A DNA stretch of 40,731 bases, from NCBI GenBank assembly GCA_945619025.1, contig CALZBJ010000016.1:1-40731 (forward strand), written 5' to 3'. The notes beneath the pieces were generated by a model. That model had not been told where the DNA came from and made no database searches. It saw only the letters and a program-made list of their open reading frames with translations. The stretch is from CALZBJ01 sp945619025 (GTDB taxonomy: Bacteria > Pseudomonadota > Gammaproteobacteria > Cardiobacteriales > Wohlfahrtiimonadaceae). This document shows, one piece after another, positions 16,288 through 22,387 of the stretch. The position numbers and the translations under genes are program-made. How positions within the stretch are numbered: the first letter of the stretch is position 1; the number at the start of each line of letters is the position of its first letter.

Positions 16288-16488
16288 TCACACAATCTCA
16301 ATCTTCTCTCTGTCCTCTTCGGTGAGGGTTTCGTACCAATCCTCGCCGATAATTTCGATGGGATGTTGCGAGCGATCCGACCCGTTGCCGCAGAGCATTC
16401 GTCCGGTGGGGCAATATTTTTCACAGCCCCAACAGATGCGTTCGGGGTGTTTCGGTTTGAGCGGAAAGCGCATTTTTTTCTTTTTCAT
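16288..16488 (-). CDS. DUF3079 family small cysteine protein
   Basis: A 66-residue protein matching DUF3079: FPLKPKHPERICWGCEKYCP, then CGNGSDRSQHPIEIIGEDWYE. Four cysteines near residues 19, 22, 26 and 33 suggest a metal site. No ribosome-binding site precedes the ATG; instead an extended -10 (TGCTATACT) ends 6 bases before it, suggesting a leaderless mRNA. A second in-frame ATG is 15 bases downstream, also without a ribosome-binding site. The function is unknown. The gene converges on the phosphoethanolamine transferase-like gene, with only about 20 bases between stop codons. Confidence 0.85.
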   Translation of the reverse strand: MKKKKMRFPLKPKHPERICWGCEKYCPTGRMLCGNGSDRSQHPIEIIGEDWYETLTEEDREKIEIV

Positions 16489-16494
16489 AGAAAA

Positions 16495-16503
16495 AGTATA
16501 GCA
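16495..16503 (-). promoter_or_regulatory. Extended -10 promoter, possibly giving a leaderless DUF3079 mRNA
   Basis: On the minus strand TGCTATACT fits the TGnTATAAT extended -10 with one mismatch. Its last base is 6 bases from the A of the ATG at 16488, so transcription would begin about at the start codon. No good -35 box is seen. Confidence 0.5.
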
Positions 16504-16598
16504 GAGCGATGTGCGGTTATTTTGACCGATATCGGATTTTATAGACGCGGTATGGGTAGAGCCATATCAATTGGGGGAAATATAATTGCCCTCGCGGG

Positions 16599-16626
16599 TT
16601 ACCTTTGCGGTTGATTCCCTTATAAT
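16599..16626 (+). promoter_or_regulatory. Candidate ispB promoter
   Basis: A perfect TATAAT at 16621-16626 with TTACCT at 16599-16604 as a weak -35 (16-base spacer). It lies 43 bases before the ispB ATG. It also excludes the upstream in-frame ATG at 16586. Confidence 0.55.
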
Positions 16627-16669
16627 AGTGCCATTGAATTCATTTTTAGACCGAAATTATAGGAAGAAT

Positions 16670-17644
16670 ATGTCAATTGAATCAGTACAAACGTTAATTA
16701 AAGACGATTTTACGGCCGTGAACCAAAAGATTTTGACGGCACTTGAGTCGGATGTGGTGCTTATCAATGAAATTGGTAAATACATTGTCTATTCAGGGGG
16801 CAAACGCATTCGTCCTATGATTGCGCTTTTATGTGCTCGCGCGGCGGGATATGAGGGCGATAAGCATATTACGGCAGCGGCTTTAATTGAGTTTATTCAT
16901 ACGGCAACGCTTCTTCATGACGATGTGGTCGATCACTCCGATATGCGTCGCGGTAAAGAGACGGCAAACGAGATTTGGGGCAATGAAGCGGCGGTATTAG
17001 TGGGTGATTTTATCTATACGCGCTCGTTCCAAATGATGGCGTCGCTCCGTTCGATGCCGATTATGGACATTCTTTCCGAAGCGACCAATATCATCGCGGA
17101 AGGGGAAGTGATGCAGCTTTTAAACATCGGCGACCCAGATACCACTGAAGAAAATTACATGAATGTGATCTATTCAAAAACGGCGAAACTCTTTGAAGCG
17201 TCGGGCGGCGTTGCAGGCGTGATTGCACGAGAAGCAGGCCTTCCCGATCATGTGGATGCGCTCTCAAAATATGGGATGTATTTAGGTACAGCGTTCCAGT
17301 TGATTGACGATATTTTGGATTACACCACCACAAGCGATGTGATGGGTAAAAATACCGGCGATGATCTTGCGGAAGGCAAACCCACGCTCCCATTAATCTA
17401 CGCGATGCGTGCGGGAACGGAAGCGGATGCTGCGCTCATTCACGATGCCCTTGTGAATGCCGATATCTCAAAGCTTGATGCCATTTTAGAGATTATTAGC
17501 CGCACAAAATCGATCGACTACACCCATAATGTTGCAAAAGAGCAGGCGAAATTAGCGATTGAAGCCCTCACAACGCTTCCCGATTCTGAGCATAAAAAAG
17601 CGCTCGAAATTTTAGCAAATTACGCAGTTGATCGTACTTTTTAA
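16670..17644 (+). CDS. ispB: Octaprenyl diphosphate synthase (long-chain polyprenyl synthetase)
   Basis: IspB extends farnesyl diphosphate with isopentenyl diphosphate to make the ubiquinone/menaquinone side chain. Both aspartate-rich motifs are present: LLHDDVVDHSDMRRG near residues 82-96 and FQLIDDILDYTTTSDVMGKNTGDDLAEGK near 208-236. GGKRIRPMIALLCARAAGY near 43-61 binds the substrate diphosphate. The ATG at 16670 follows AGGA and gives 324 aa, against 323 in E. coli. The product chain length (C40 is usual in gammaproteobacteria) is inferred from overall similarity. It is not beside rplU-rpmA, its common neighbours. It converges on the Mrr-like gene across the terminator at 17701-17737. Confidence 0.95.
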   Translation: MSIESVQTLIKDDFTAVNQKILTALESDVVLINEIGKYIVYSGGKRIRPMIALLCARAAGYEGDKHITAAALIEFIHTATLLHDDVVDHSDMRRGKETANEIWGNEAAVLVGDFIYTRSFQMMASLRSMPIMDILSEATNIIAEGEVMQLLNIGDPDTTEENYMNVIYSKTAKLFEASGGVAGVIAREAGLPDHVDALSKYGMYLGTAFQLIDDILDYTTTSDVMGKNTGDDLAEGKPTLPLIYAMRAGTEADAALIHDALVNADISKLDAILEIISRTKSIDYTHNVAKEQAKLAIEALTTLPDSEHKKALEILANYAVDRTF

Positions 17645-17700
17645 TTATTGAAGAGTTTCATCGATTAAATCATCGATTAAAACAGGATAGAGATTGATTA

Positions 17701-17737
17701 AAAAAGGACTCCTCGAGTGATCGGGTGAGTCCTTTTT
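17701..17737. terminator. Bidirectional terminator
   Basis: AAAAAGGACTC at 17701-17711 pairs perfectly with GAGTCCTTTTT at 17727-17737 across a 15-base loop. It serves the convergent ispB and Mrr-like genes. Confidence 0.9.
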
Positions 17738-17749
17738 GATTGCTTAACA

Positions 17750-18349
17750 TTATCGCCGTGCGCCTTTGGTTTTTAAAAAATCGATCAGATCATTGCGATC
17801 GAGCAGTTCGATATTGAGCTGGGCGGCGAGGGATTTGGCGGATTGAGTATAAAAGCTATTGGTGATTACAAGGCCGTGATCGAGCTTGTAAAATCCTTGG
17901 CCGGCGTAGGTCTCTTGTACCGCGCCATTACCCACATTTCGGCTCCAGCGTTTGCACTGAATTCCGTAAGATTCCTTCTTTTTATGGGCAATGATATCGA
18001 TGCCTTGATCCCCTTGATATTGGGTGATTTTAATGCGCTTAAATCCATTGAGCCGGAGAAAATAGGCAATATAGGCCTCAAAGTGATCACCCTCCATCTG
18101 GTCGATATCTTTTAGGGTGATATAGCGAAAGCGTTTATTACTGCGAACACGTTGAAAGAGCTCATATCCGCCACGAATGATGCGGGAGCTTAGAAAACCA
18201 AACATCGTGATGACCCAGAGGAGGACGAGCAGGAGCGCAGCCTCTAAAATCCAACGGGGATCCTCTGATTTTGGATATAAAAAGAGCGCGAGCGCGACAA
18301 CGAACCCTGCCACCAGAGTTTTTAGCCACTCGGTTACTTCTTTTCTCAC
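17750..18349 (-). CDS. Membrane-anchored Mrr_cat restriction-endonuclease-like protein
   Basis: A 199-residue protein with two N-terminal hydrophobic segments (about residues 12-26 and 33-53) and a C-terminal Mrr-type PD-(D/E)XK domain. The catalytic set is visible: Glu 91 in GDHFEAYIAYFLRLNGF, Asp 118 in GDQGIDIIA, and Gln 131/Lys 133 in GIQCKRW. These are followed by the AVQETYAGQGFYKLDHGLVITNSFYTQSAKSLA segment usual for this family. Soluble Mrr proteins cut modified DNA; membrane-anchored forms are widespread but poorly studied and could act on incoming DNA. No methyltransferase or helicase partner is adjacent, so it does not look like a full restriction-modification system. It is divergent from the coiled-coil/zinc-ribbon membrane protein gene. 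Confidence 0.85.
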   Translation of the reverse strand: MRKEVTEWLKTLVAGFVVALALFLYPKSEDPRWILEAALLLVLLWVITMFGFLSSRIIRGGYELFQRVRSNKRFRYITLKDIDQMEGDHFEAYIAYFLRLNGFKRIKITQYQGDQGIDIIAHKKKESYGIQCKRWSRNVGNGAVQETYAGQGFYKLDHGLVITNSFYTQSAKSLAAQLNIELLDRNDLIDFLKTKGARR

Positions 18350-18506
18350 AGATTGTCCTTATTTGATGAAACGCTTGATACTCCCTTATCTTGCGCAGTT
18401 TTCTAGTATAACGGAGAACGGGCGAGGTGTCAGGCTTTAATTGTGTAGATTGTTCGCATAGGATCGGGCGTTTGCGAGAATTTTCTCCGAGCGATTGAAA
18501 AACTAA

Positions 18507-18535
18507 TTGACAGAAAATTGAGCGATCGTTACACT
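18507..18535 (+). promoter_or_regulatory. Sigma-70-type promoter for the zinc-ribbon membrane protein gene
   Basis: A perfect TTGACA at 18507-18512, a 17-base spacer and TACACT at 18530-18535. The ATG of the next gene is 40 bases downstream, behind an AAGAGG ribosome-binding site. Confidence 0.75.
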
Positions 18536-18574
18536 ACAAAAAGTAAACAATAGTTAACATTTTAAGAGGCCACT

Positions 18575-19624
18575 ATGAGTAAGCATCTTCGTTTGTCGGA
18601 AAAATGGTTTAATCGCGGGCTGTGGCTTGTGAGTATTTTATTTGCTTGGTTTTTAATCGGGCTTGGAAGTACGATTATTAATGATCTCCCCAAGGTTGAA
18701 AAACCGCTAATGGTGGAGGATTTCTACGATGAGGCAGTAATGCCGACGCTTCGTGAAAAAGAGACTCTGTATGATCAAGAGTTTGCAGAGCTGCGTTCAT
18801 CGCGGGAGCGATTAGAGATCGAAAAAGCGCAAGTTTCAGCGCGTTATCAGGCGGAAAAAGAGAATCATCTTAATTATTTAGCCACGAAAGGGATTACCGA
18901 TACGGCGAAAGAGGATCCGGAATTATTAGCAAAAGCAAAAGTCCTCGAAACGCTTCGAATTGAGAATGAAAAGGCGGAGCAGGCGCTGCTTGCGATAAGT
19001 GAAGAGACGCGTCAATTAAATGAAAAGCGTGAGGCATTGCAAGGGGAGCTTTATGAAGCGCGCGAGGCGGGATTTAAACTCTATCAAAAAGCCCGCGATC
19101 AGATGGATTTACGCGTATTTATCTACCGATTATTATTGACTTTACCGTTACTTTTGATTGCCGGCTATCTCTTTAAAACCAAGCGTCATTCGAGCTATTG
19201 GCCGTTTGTGTGGGGATTTATCTTCTTTGCGCTCTTCGCTTTTTTCGTGGAGCTCGTTCCCTATCTACCGAGTTACGGCGGTTATGTGCGCTACGGCGTG
19301 GGGGTGATTTTGACCTTTTTCGGCGGTCATTATGTGATTAATGCATTACGAAATTATTTAAAACGCCAAAAAGAAGCGGAAGCAGCGCCTGAACCTGCAC
19401 GCCGGCAAGAATTACAATATGAGATGGTCTTTGCGCGTCTTGAAAAGGGAGTTTGCCCAGGATGTGAACGCAGGCTCAATCTTGCCTCAAACTTAGGAGA
19501 TTTTTGCCCTCATTGCGGACTGCATCTCTTTGCCGAATGTGGTGCGTGTGGCGCACGGAAAAGCACTTTTGCGCATTTTTGCCATCAGTGCGGCATTGGC
19601 GATCATCAAGAAAAAGTAGATTAA
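18575..19624 (+). CDS. Membrane protein with periplasmic coiled coil and C-terminal double zinc ribbon
   Basis: I do not recognise a named family. The layout is clear: a first membrane segment at about residues 16-35; a long charged coiled coil at about 50-175, rich in E, K, A and L; three more hydrophobic segments at about 182-200, 206-226 and 232-252; and a C-terminal tail with four CxxC pairs (Cys 294/297, 311/314, 322/325 and 336/339), enough for two zinc ribbons. With one segment before the coil and three after it, the coil should be periplasmic and the zinc ribbons cytoplasmic. A protein linking an envelope-sensing coil to a cytoplasmic zinc module could be a sensor or scaffold; this is inference. 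A strong promoter precedes it and a terminator follows, so it is transcribed alone. Confidence 0.75.
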   Translation: MSKHLRLSEKWFNRGLWLVSILFAWFLIGLGSTIINDLPKVEKPLMVEDFYDEAVMPTLREKETLYDQEFAELRSSRERLEIEKAQVSARYQAEKENHLNYLATKGITDTAKEDPELLAKAKVLETLRIENEKAEQALLAISEETRQLNEKREALQGELYEAREAGFKLYQKARDQMDLRVFIYRLLLTLPLLLIAGYLFKTKRHSSYWPFVWGFIFFALFAFFVELVPYLPSYGGYVRYGVGVILTFFGGHYVINALRNYLKRQKEAEAAPEPARRQELQYEMVFARLEKGVCPGCERRLNLASNLGDFCPHCGLHLFAECGACGARKSTFAHFCHQCGIGDHQEKVD

Positions 19625-19677
19625 GATCAGCTTATTGCGATAGATTTTAGATCCGTCCGAAAGGGTCGATAATATAT

Positions 19678-19707
19678 AAGAGGAGAGGGTGACCGATCCT
19701 CTTTTTT
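19678..19707 (+). terminator. Rho-independent terminator
   Basis: AAGAGGA at 19678-19684 pairs with TCCTCTT at 19697-19703, followed by a T-run. It closes the zinc-ribbon membrane protein transcript before tehB. Confidence 0.8.
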
Positions 19708-19763
19708 GTGGGACAATAAAACATTACTTTTATATTCATCATTAGAAAGCGAAGGAGTCGGAG

Positions 19764-20366
19764 ATGGAATCAAAGGGACGTGGCGCAGATTATTTTCAGA
19801 AAAATTATGGATTAACGCTTCCCCATACGGATGTGGTGGCGGCCAGTAAATTGATCGAGCCGTGTGCAGCCCTTGATTTAGGCTGCGGTATGGGCCGAAA
19901 TTCGCTCTTTTTGAACGAGCTTGGATTTACCATGACCTCCGTCGATGCCAATCCGAATGCGATCGAATCGCTCAAAGCGGTGATTGAGAAAGAATCGATC
20001 GAGGGAATCACGCCGTTTCTCTACAATATTAATGATGCAACGCTCGATGGGGAGTATGGTTTTATCTTTTCCACTGTGGTCTTTATGTTTTTGGAGGCGG
20101 AGCGCATTCCCTACATTATTCGCAATATGCAACAATCGACGGCGGTCGGCGGATATAACCTCATTGTGTCGGCGATGCATACGGACAATTATCCTTGCCA
20201 TCAAGGCTTTTCGTTCACCTTTGGTGAGGGCGAACTTGCGGACTATTATAAAAATTGGGAACTTGTGACCTATAACGAAGATGTGGGCGAGCTCCATCGC
20301 GTGGATGAAAATGGCAATCGCATTCAGCTTCAATTTGCGACGATGCTCGCGAAACGAATCGCCTAA
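19764..20366 (+). CDS. tehB: TehB-like SAM-dependent methyltransferase (tellurite resistance)
   Basis: A 200-residue class I methyltransferase very like E. coli TehB (197 aa), which methylates tellurite and selenite using S-adenosylmethionine. The SAM motif is ALDLGCGMGRNSLFL near residues 36-50, with the acidic VDAN at about 60-63. The TehB-specific stretch STVVFMFLEAERIPYIIRNMQQST lies near 105-128, and the C-terminus has YNEDVGELHRVDENGNRIQLQFATMLAKR, nearly identical in pattern to TehB. AAGGAG precedes the ATG by 7 bases. The membrane partner TehA is not adjacent, which is common for TehB outside enterobacteria. Confidence 0.93.
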   Translation: MESKGRGADYFQKNYGLTLPHTDVVAASKLIEPCAALDLGCGMGRNSLFLNELGFTMTSVDANPNAIESLKAVIEKESIEGITPFLYNINDATLDGEYGFIFSTVVFMFLEAERIPYIIRNMQQSTAVGGYNLIVSAMHTDNYPCHQGFSFTFGEGELADYYKNWELVTYNEDVGELHRVDENGNRIQLQFATMLAKRIA

Positions 20367-20389
20367 GGTAAACGCTTTATGCGGAGCAG

Positions 20390-20418
20390 TTGCCGTTTGT
20401 GCATTTCTGCTCTATACT
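20390..20418 (+). promoter_or_regulatory. Promoter of the thi operon
   Basis: TTGCCG at 20390-20395, a 17-base spacer and TATACT at 20413-20418. The expected start near 20425 lies about 17 bases upstream of the riboswitch aptamer. Confidence 0.75.
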
Positions 20419-20441
20419 CAATTTTAGAAATTAATCGATTT

Positions 20442-20537
20442 CCACTAGAGGTGCTGTTGAAAACAGCTGAGATTGAAGTGATCAACTTCGGGACTCTTTG
20501 AACCTGAACTAGTTAAGACTAGCGGAGGAAAGTGGGC
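20442..20537 (+). promoter_or_regulatory. TPP riboswitch (THI element)
   Basis: The aptamer core is unmistakable: CCACTAGAGGTGC, then CAGCTGAGATTGAAG, then GGACTCTTTGAACCTGAAC, then AGTTAAGACTAGCGGAGG and AAGTGG. The outer P1 helix forms between CCACT at 20442-20446 and AGTGG at 20531-20535. It binds thiamine diphosphate and should shut off the tenI-thiS-thiG-thiF operon when thiamine is plentiful. Confidence 0.95.
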
Positions 20538-20667
20538 GAGCTCTTAAAGAAATCCTCGCGCGATAGCGAGATAATTATTGCGTTAGCGACATTGATTTTA
20601 GAGCCACAGCACACTTTCTTAGAAGGACGGTTGGAGCATTCCAACGGCCATTTAAGGAAGTTTTTTT
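20538..20667 (+). promoter_or_regulatory. Riboswitch expression platform (mechanism unresolved)
   Basis: This 130-base stretch links the TPP aptamer to the first reading frame. GCACACTTTCTT at 20609-20620 is largely complementary to the GGAAAGTGGGC of the 3' side of P1 and could be the ligand-free partner. An imperfect hairpin TTGGA-gcat-TCCAA with outer pairs spans 20625-20649, followed by AAGGAAG and seven T residues (20661-20667). It may work by termination or by hiding the ribosome-binding site. Confidence 0.5.
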
Positions 20668-20703
20668 ATGCCAAACGATTGCCACATTGAGGCTTTACAC
20701 TGA
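20668..20703 (+). CDS. Possible 11-codon leader peptide MPNDCHIEALH
   Basis: The first ATG after the riboswitch has AAGGAAG 7 bases upstream and reads MPNDCHIEALH before TGA at 20701. It ends 43 bases before the tenI start. It may be a leader peptide coupling the riboswitch to translation, the truncated head of a lost first gene, or chance. No family match is possible at this length. Confidence 0.35.
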   Translation: MPNDCHIEALH

Positions 20704-20746
20704 GTTGACCGGATCGCGGTCGAGAAAATCAGATAAAGGAGCCAAG

Positions 20747-21388
20747 ATGGAATCGACGGGGTATAAAGAGGCGCGCACCACTTCCCGCAAGCGAGGGATG
20801 ATGAAACAGCTTTTTGCCATTACGCCAGATAATTTACCGATGGACGCGACGCTCGAGATCATGAGTGAGATTGCGCCCATTGTGGATTTTATTCAAGTGC
20901 GGGAAAAGAGTTTGTCGCCCCTTGAGCAAGATCAGCTCATCGAGACGGCGCTGTTAAACGGCATTCCGCCCCAAAAATTGATCATCAATGATCGCATCGA
21001 TCTCGCCCTTCTGCACGGGCTTAACCACGTTCATCTAACGGAGCGAAGCATTCCGCTACAGCGCGCACAAACTGTATTTCCTGCGCTCTCCTTTAGCCGT
21101 TCCGTTCATTCGCTTACGCAGATTATGGCGCATCATCTACACGCGTCTTATCTGCAGATCGGCCATATCTTTCCCACAGCGTTAAAAAATTATCCTCCCT
21201 TTGGGCTCGAAAACCTGAAAAAGGCGAGTGCGATTGCGGATAATTTGGTGGCGGTCGGAGGGATCGATCATACGACGCTTCTAAAAGTCCGCCCCTATGT
21301 GATGGGGGTGGCGGTGATGTCGGCGCTTTTTGAACATGCAAATCCCGCCTCTTATGCCCAAACGTTAATTTCGCTGTTAAATGATTAA
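20747..21388 (+). CDS. tenI: Thiazole tautomerase TenI / thiamine-phosphate-synthase-like protein
   Basis: A TIM-barrel protein of the ThiE/TenI family. It fits TenI better than ThiE: IINDRIDLAL, FSRSVHSL, IGHIFPT (the His in GHIF matches the TenI catalytic His) and GVAVMSALFEHANP all follow B. subtilis TenI, while the ThiE GVHLGQxD motif is replaced by HVHLTERSIP. TenI aromatises the thiazole phosphate made by ThiG. I place the start at the ATG at 20747, behind AAAGGAG with 6 bases spacing, giving 213 aa; the family itself starts at about MMKQLFAIT (20798/20801), which lacks a well-spaced site. It is the first full gene after the TPP riboswitch and heads tenI-thiS-thiG-thiF. Confidence 0.8.
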   Translation: MESTGYKEARTTSRKRGMMKQLFAITPDNLPMDATLEIMSEIAPIVDFIQVREKSLSPLEQDQLIETALLNGIPPQKLIINDRIDLALLHGLNHVHLTERSIPLQRAQTVFPALSFSRSVHSLTQIMAHHLHASYLQIGHIFPTALKNYPPFGLENLKKASAIADNLVAVGGIDHTTLLKVRPYVMGVAVMSALFEHANPASYAQTLISLLND

Positions 21389-21406
21389 CCTAAAAAGGAG
21401 ATGACT

Positions 21407-21616
21407 ATGATTACGATTATTGTGAATGATCGAGCGCTTGAGATTGCCAAAGAGACGGCGACGGTGGCTGATCTTGTGGAGGTGCTTGACCTTGCTTCGC
21501 GCCGTTTTTTTATCATTGAAAAAAATGGTGACGTAATTACCAAAGCGCATTACGCCACTGAATCTGTCAATCATAACGACTCATTTGAGATCGTGCATTT
21601 TGTCGGTGGAGGTTAA
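21407..21616 (+). CDS. thiS: Sulfur carrier protein ThiS
   Basis: A 69-residue ubiquitin-fold protein that carries sulfur as a C-terminal thiocarboxylate to ThiG. It ends IVHFVGGG, the diglycine tail adenylated by ThiF, as in B. subtilis ThiS. The ATG at 21407 is preferred over 21401 because AAGGAG at 21395-21400 would abut the earlier codon. It begins 18 bases after the tenI stop and ends 3 bases before thiG, so the operon is tight. Confidence 0.93.
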   Translation: MITIIVNDRALEIAKETATVADLVEVLDLASRRFFIIEKNGDVITKAHYATESVNHNDSFEIVHFVGGG

Positions 21617-21619
21617 CAC

Positions 21620-22387
21620 ATGACACTTAAAATTGGTTCGTTCGAGTTCAATTCCCGCATTTTTTTAGGCACGGGAAAATACTGTTCGTTTGAAGAGCAA
21701 AAGGGCGCCGTCGAGGCAAGTGATACGGAAGTGCTCACCTTTGCGGTGCGCCGGATGGATATTTTTGATCAAAGCCAGCCCAATCTTCTTGAGCAACTCG
21801 ATCTGACAAAATATAAATTACTCCCCAATACCGCAGGGGCAAAAACCGCTGAAGAGGCGGTTCGCATTGCTAAATTAGCCCAAGGCTCGGGCCTTTGCGA
21901 CATGATTAAGGTGGAGATTATCGGGTGCGATAAAACACTTCTGCCCGATCCCATTGAAACCCTTCGCGCAACGGAGATGCTCCTTGCTGAAGGGATGACG
22001 GTGCTTACCTATACTTCCGATGATGTGGTGCTCGCGCGCCGTCTACAAGAGATGGGCTGTCACGCCATTATGCCGGGCGCATCACCGATTGGGAGCGGAT
22101 TAGGGATTTTAAATCCGGTCAATTTATCGCACATTATCGACCAAGCGACGGTGCCGGTGATTGTCGATGCCGGTTTAGGCAGCCCGAAAGATGTGGCCTA
22201 TGCGATGGAGCTTGGCGCGGACGGGGTTCTGTTAAATAGTGCGGTGGCTTATAGTGAAGATCCGATTAAAATGAGCCGTGCGATGAGTTTAGCAACACAA
22301 GCCGGACGTTTAGCCTTTGAAGCGAAACGCATGGAGATGAGTAAGCTTGGGCGCGCTAGTAGCCCGGTGGAAGGCATGATCCGATGA
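21620..22387 (+). CDS. thiG: Thiazole synthase
   Basis: ThiG forms the thiazole ring from 1-deoxyxylulose 5-phosphate, the ThiS thiocarboxylate and dehydroglycine. Conserved stretches: FNSRIFLGTGKY near residues 9-20, LLPNTAGAKTAEEAVRIA near 67-84, MIKVEIIGCDKTLLPDP near 95-111 (Schiff-base Lys), GCHAIMPGASPIGSG near 149-163 and VDAGLGSPKDVAYAMELGADGVLLNSAVA near 185-213. The length of 255 aa is normal. Its TGA overlaps the thiF ATG (ATGA at 22384-22387), indicating translational coupling. Confidence 0.97.
   Translation: MTLKIGSFEFNSRIFLGTGKYCSFEEQKGAVEASDTEVLTFAVRRMDIFDQSQPNLLEQLDLTKYKLLPNTAGAKTAEEAVRIAKLAQGSGLCDMIKVEIIGCDKTLLPDPIETLRATEMLLAEGMTVLTYTSDDVVLARRLQEMGCHAIMPGASPIGSGLGILNPVNLSHIIDQATVPVIVDAGLGSPKDVAYAMELGADGVLLNSAVAYSEDPIKMSRAMSLATQAGRLAFEAKRMEMSKLGRASSPVEGMIR

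Noticed and set aside
17750..18349. A complete restriction-modification system
   Set aside because: Only a nuclease-like protein is present; no methyltransferase, specificity subunit or helicase is nearby (recG is a housekeeping gene).
19878..20333. A 151-codon minus-strand frame opposite tehB
   Set aside because: The plus strand matches TehB along its whole length; the opposite frame has no recognisable features.
20538..20600. A second riboswitch or small RNA behind the TPP aptamer
   Set aside because: The GC-containing stretch around 20555-20590 forms only weak alternative stems and fits better as part of the TPP expression platform.
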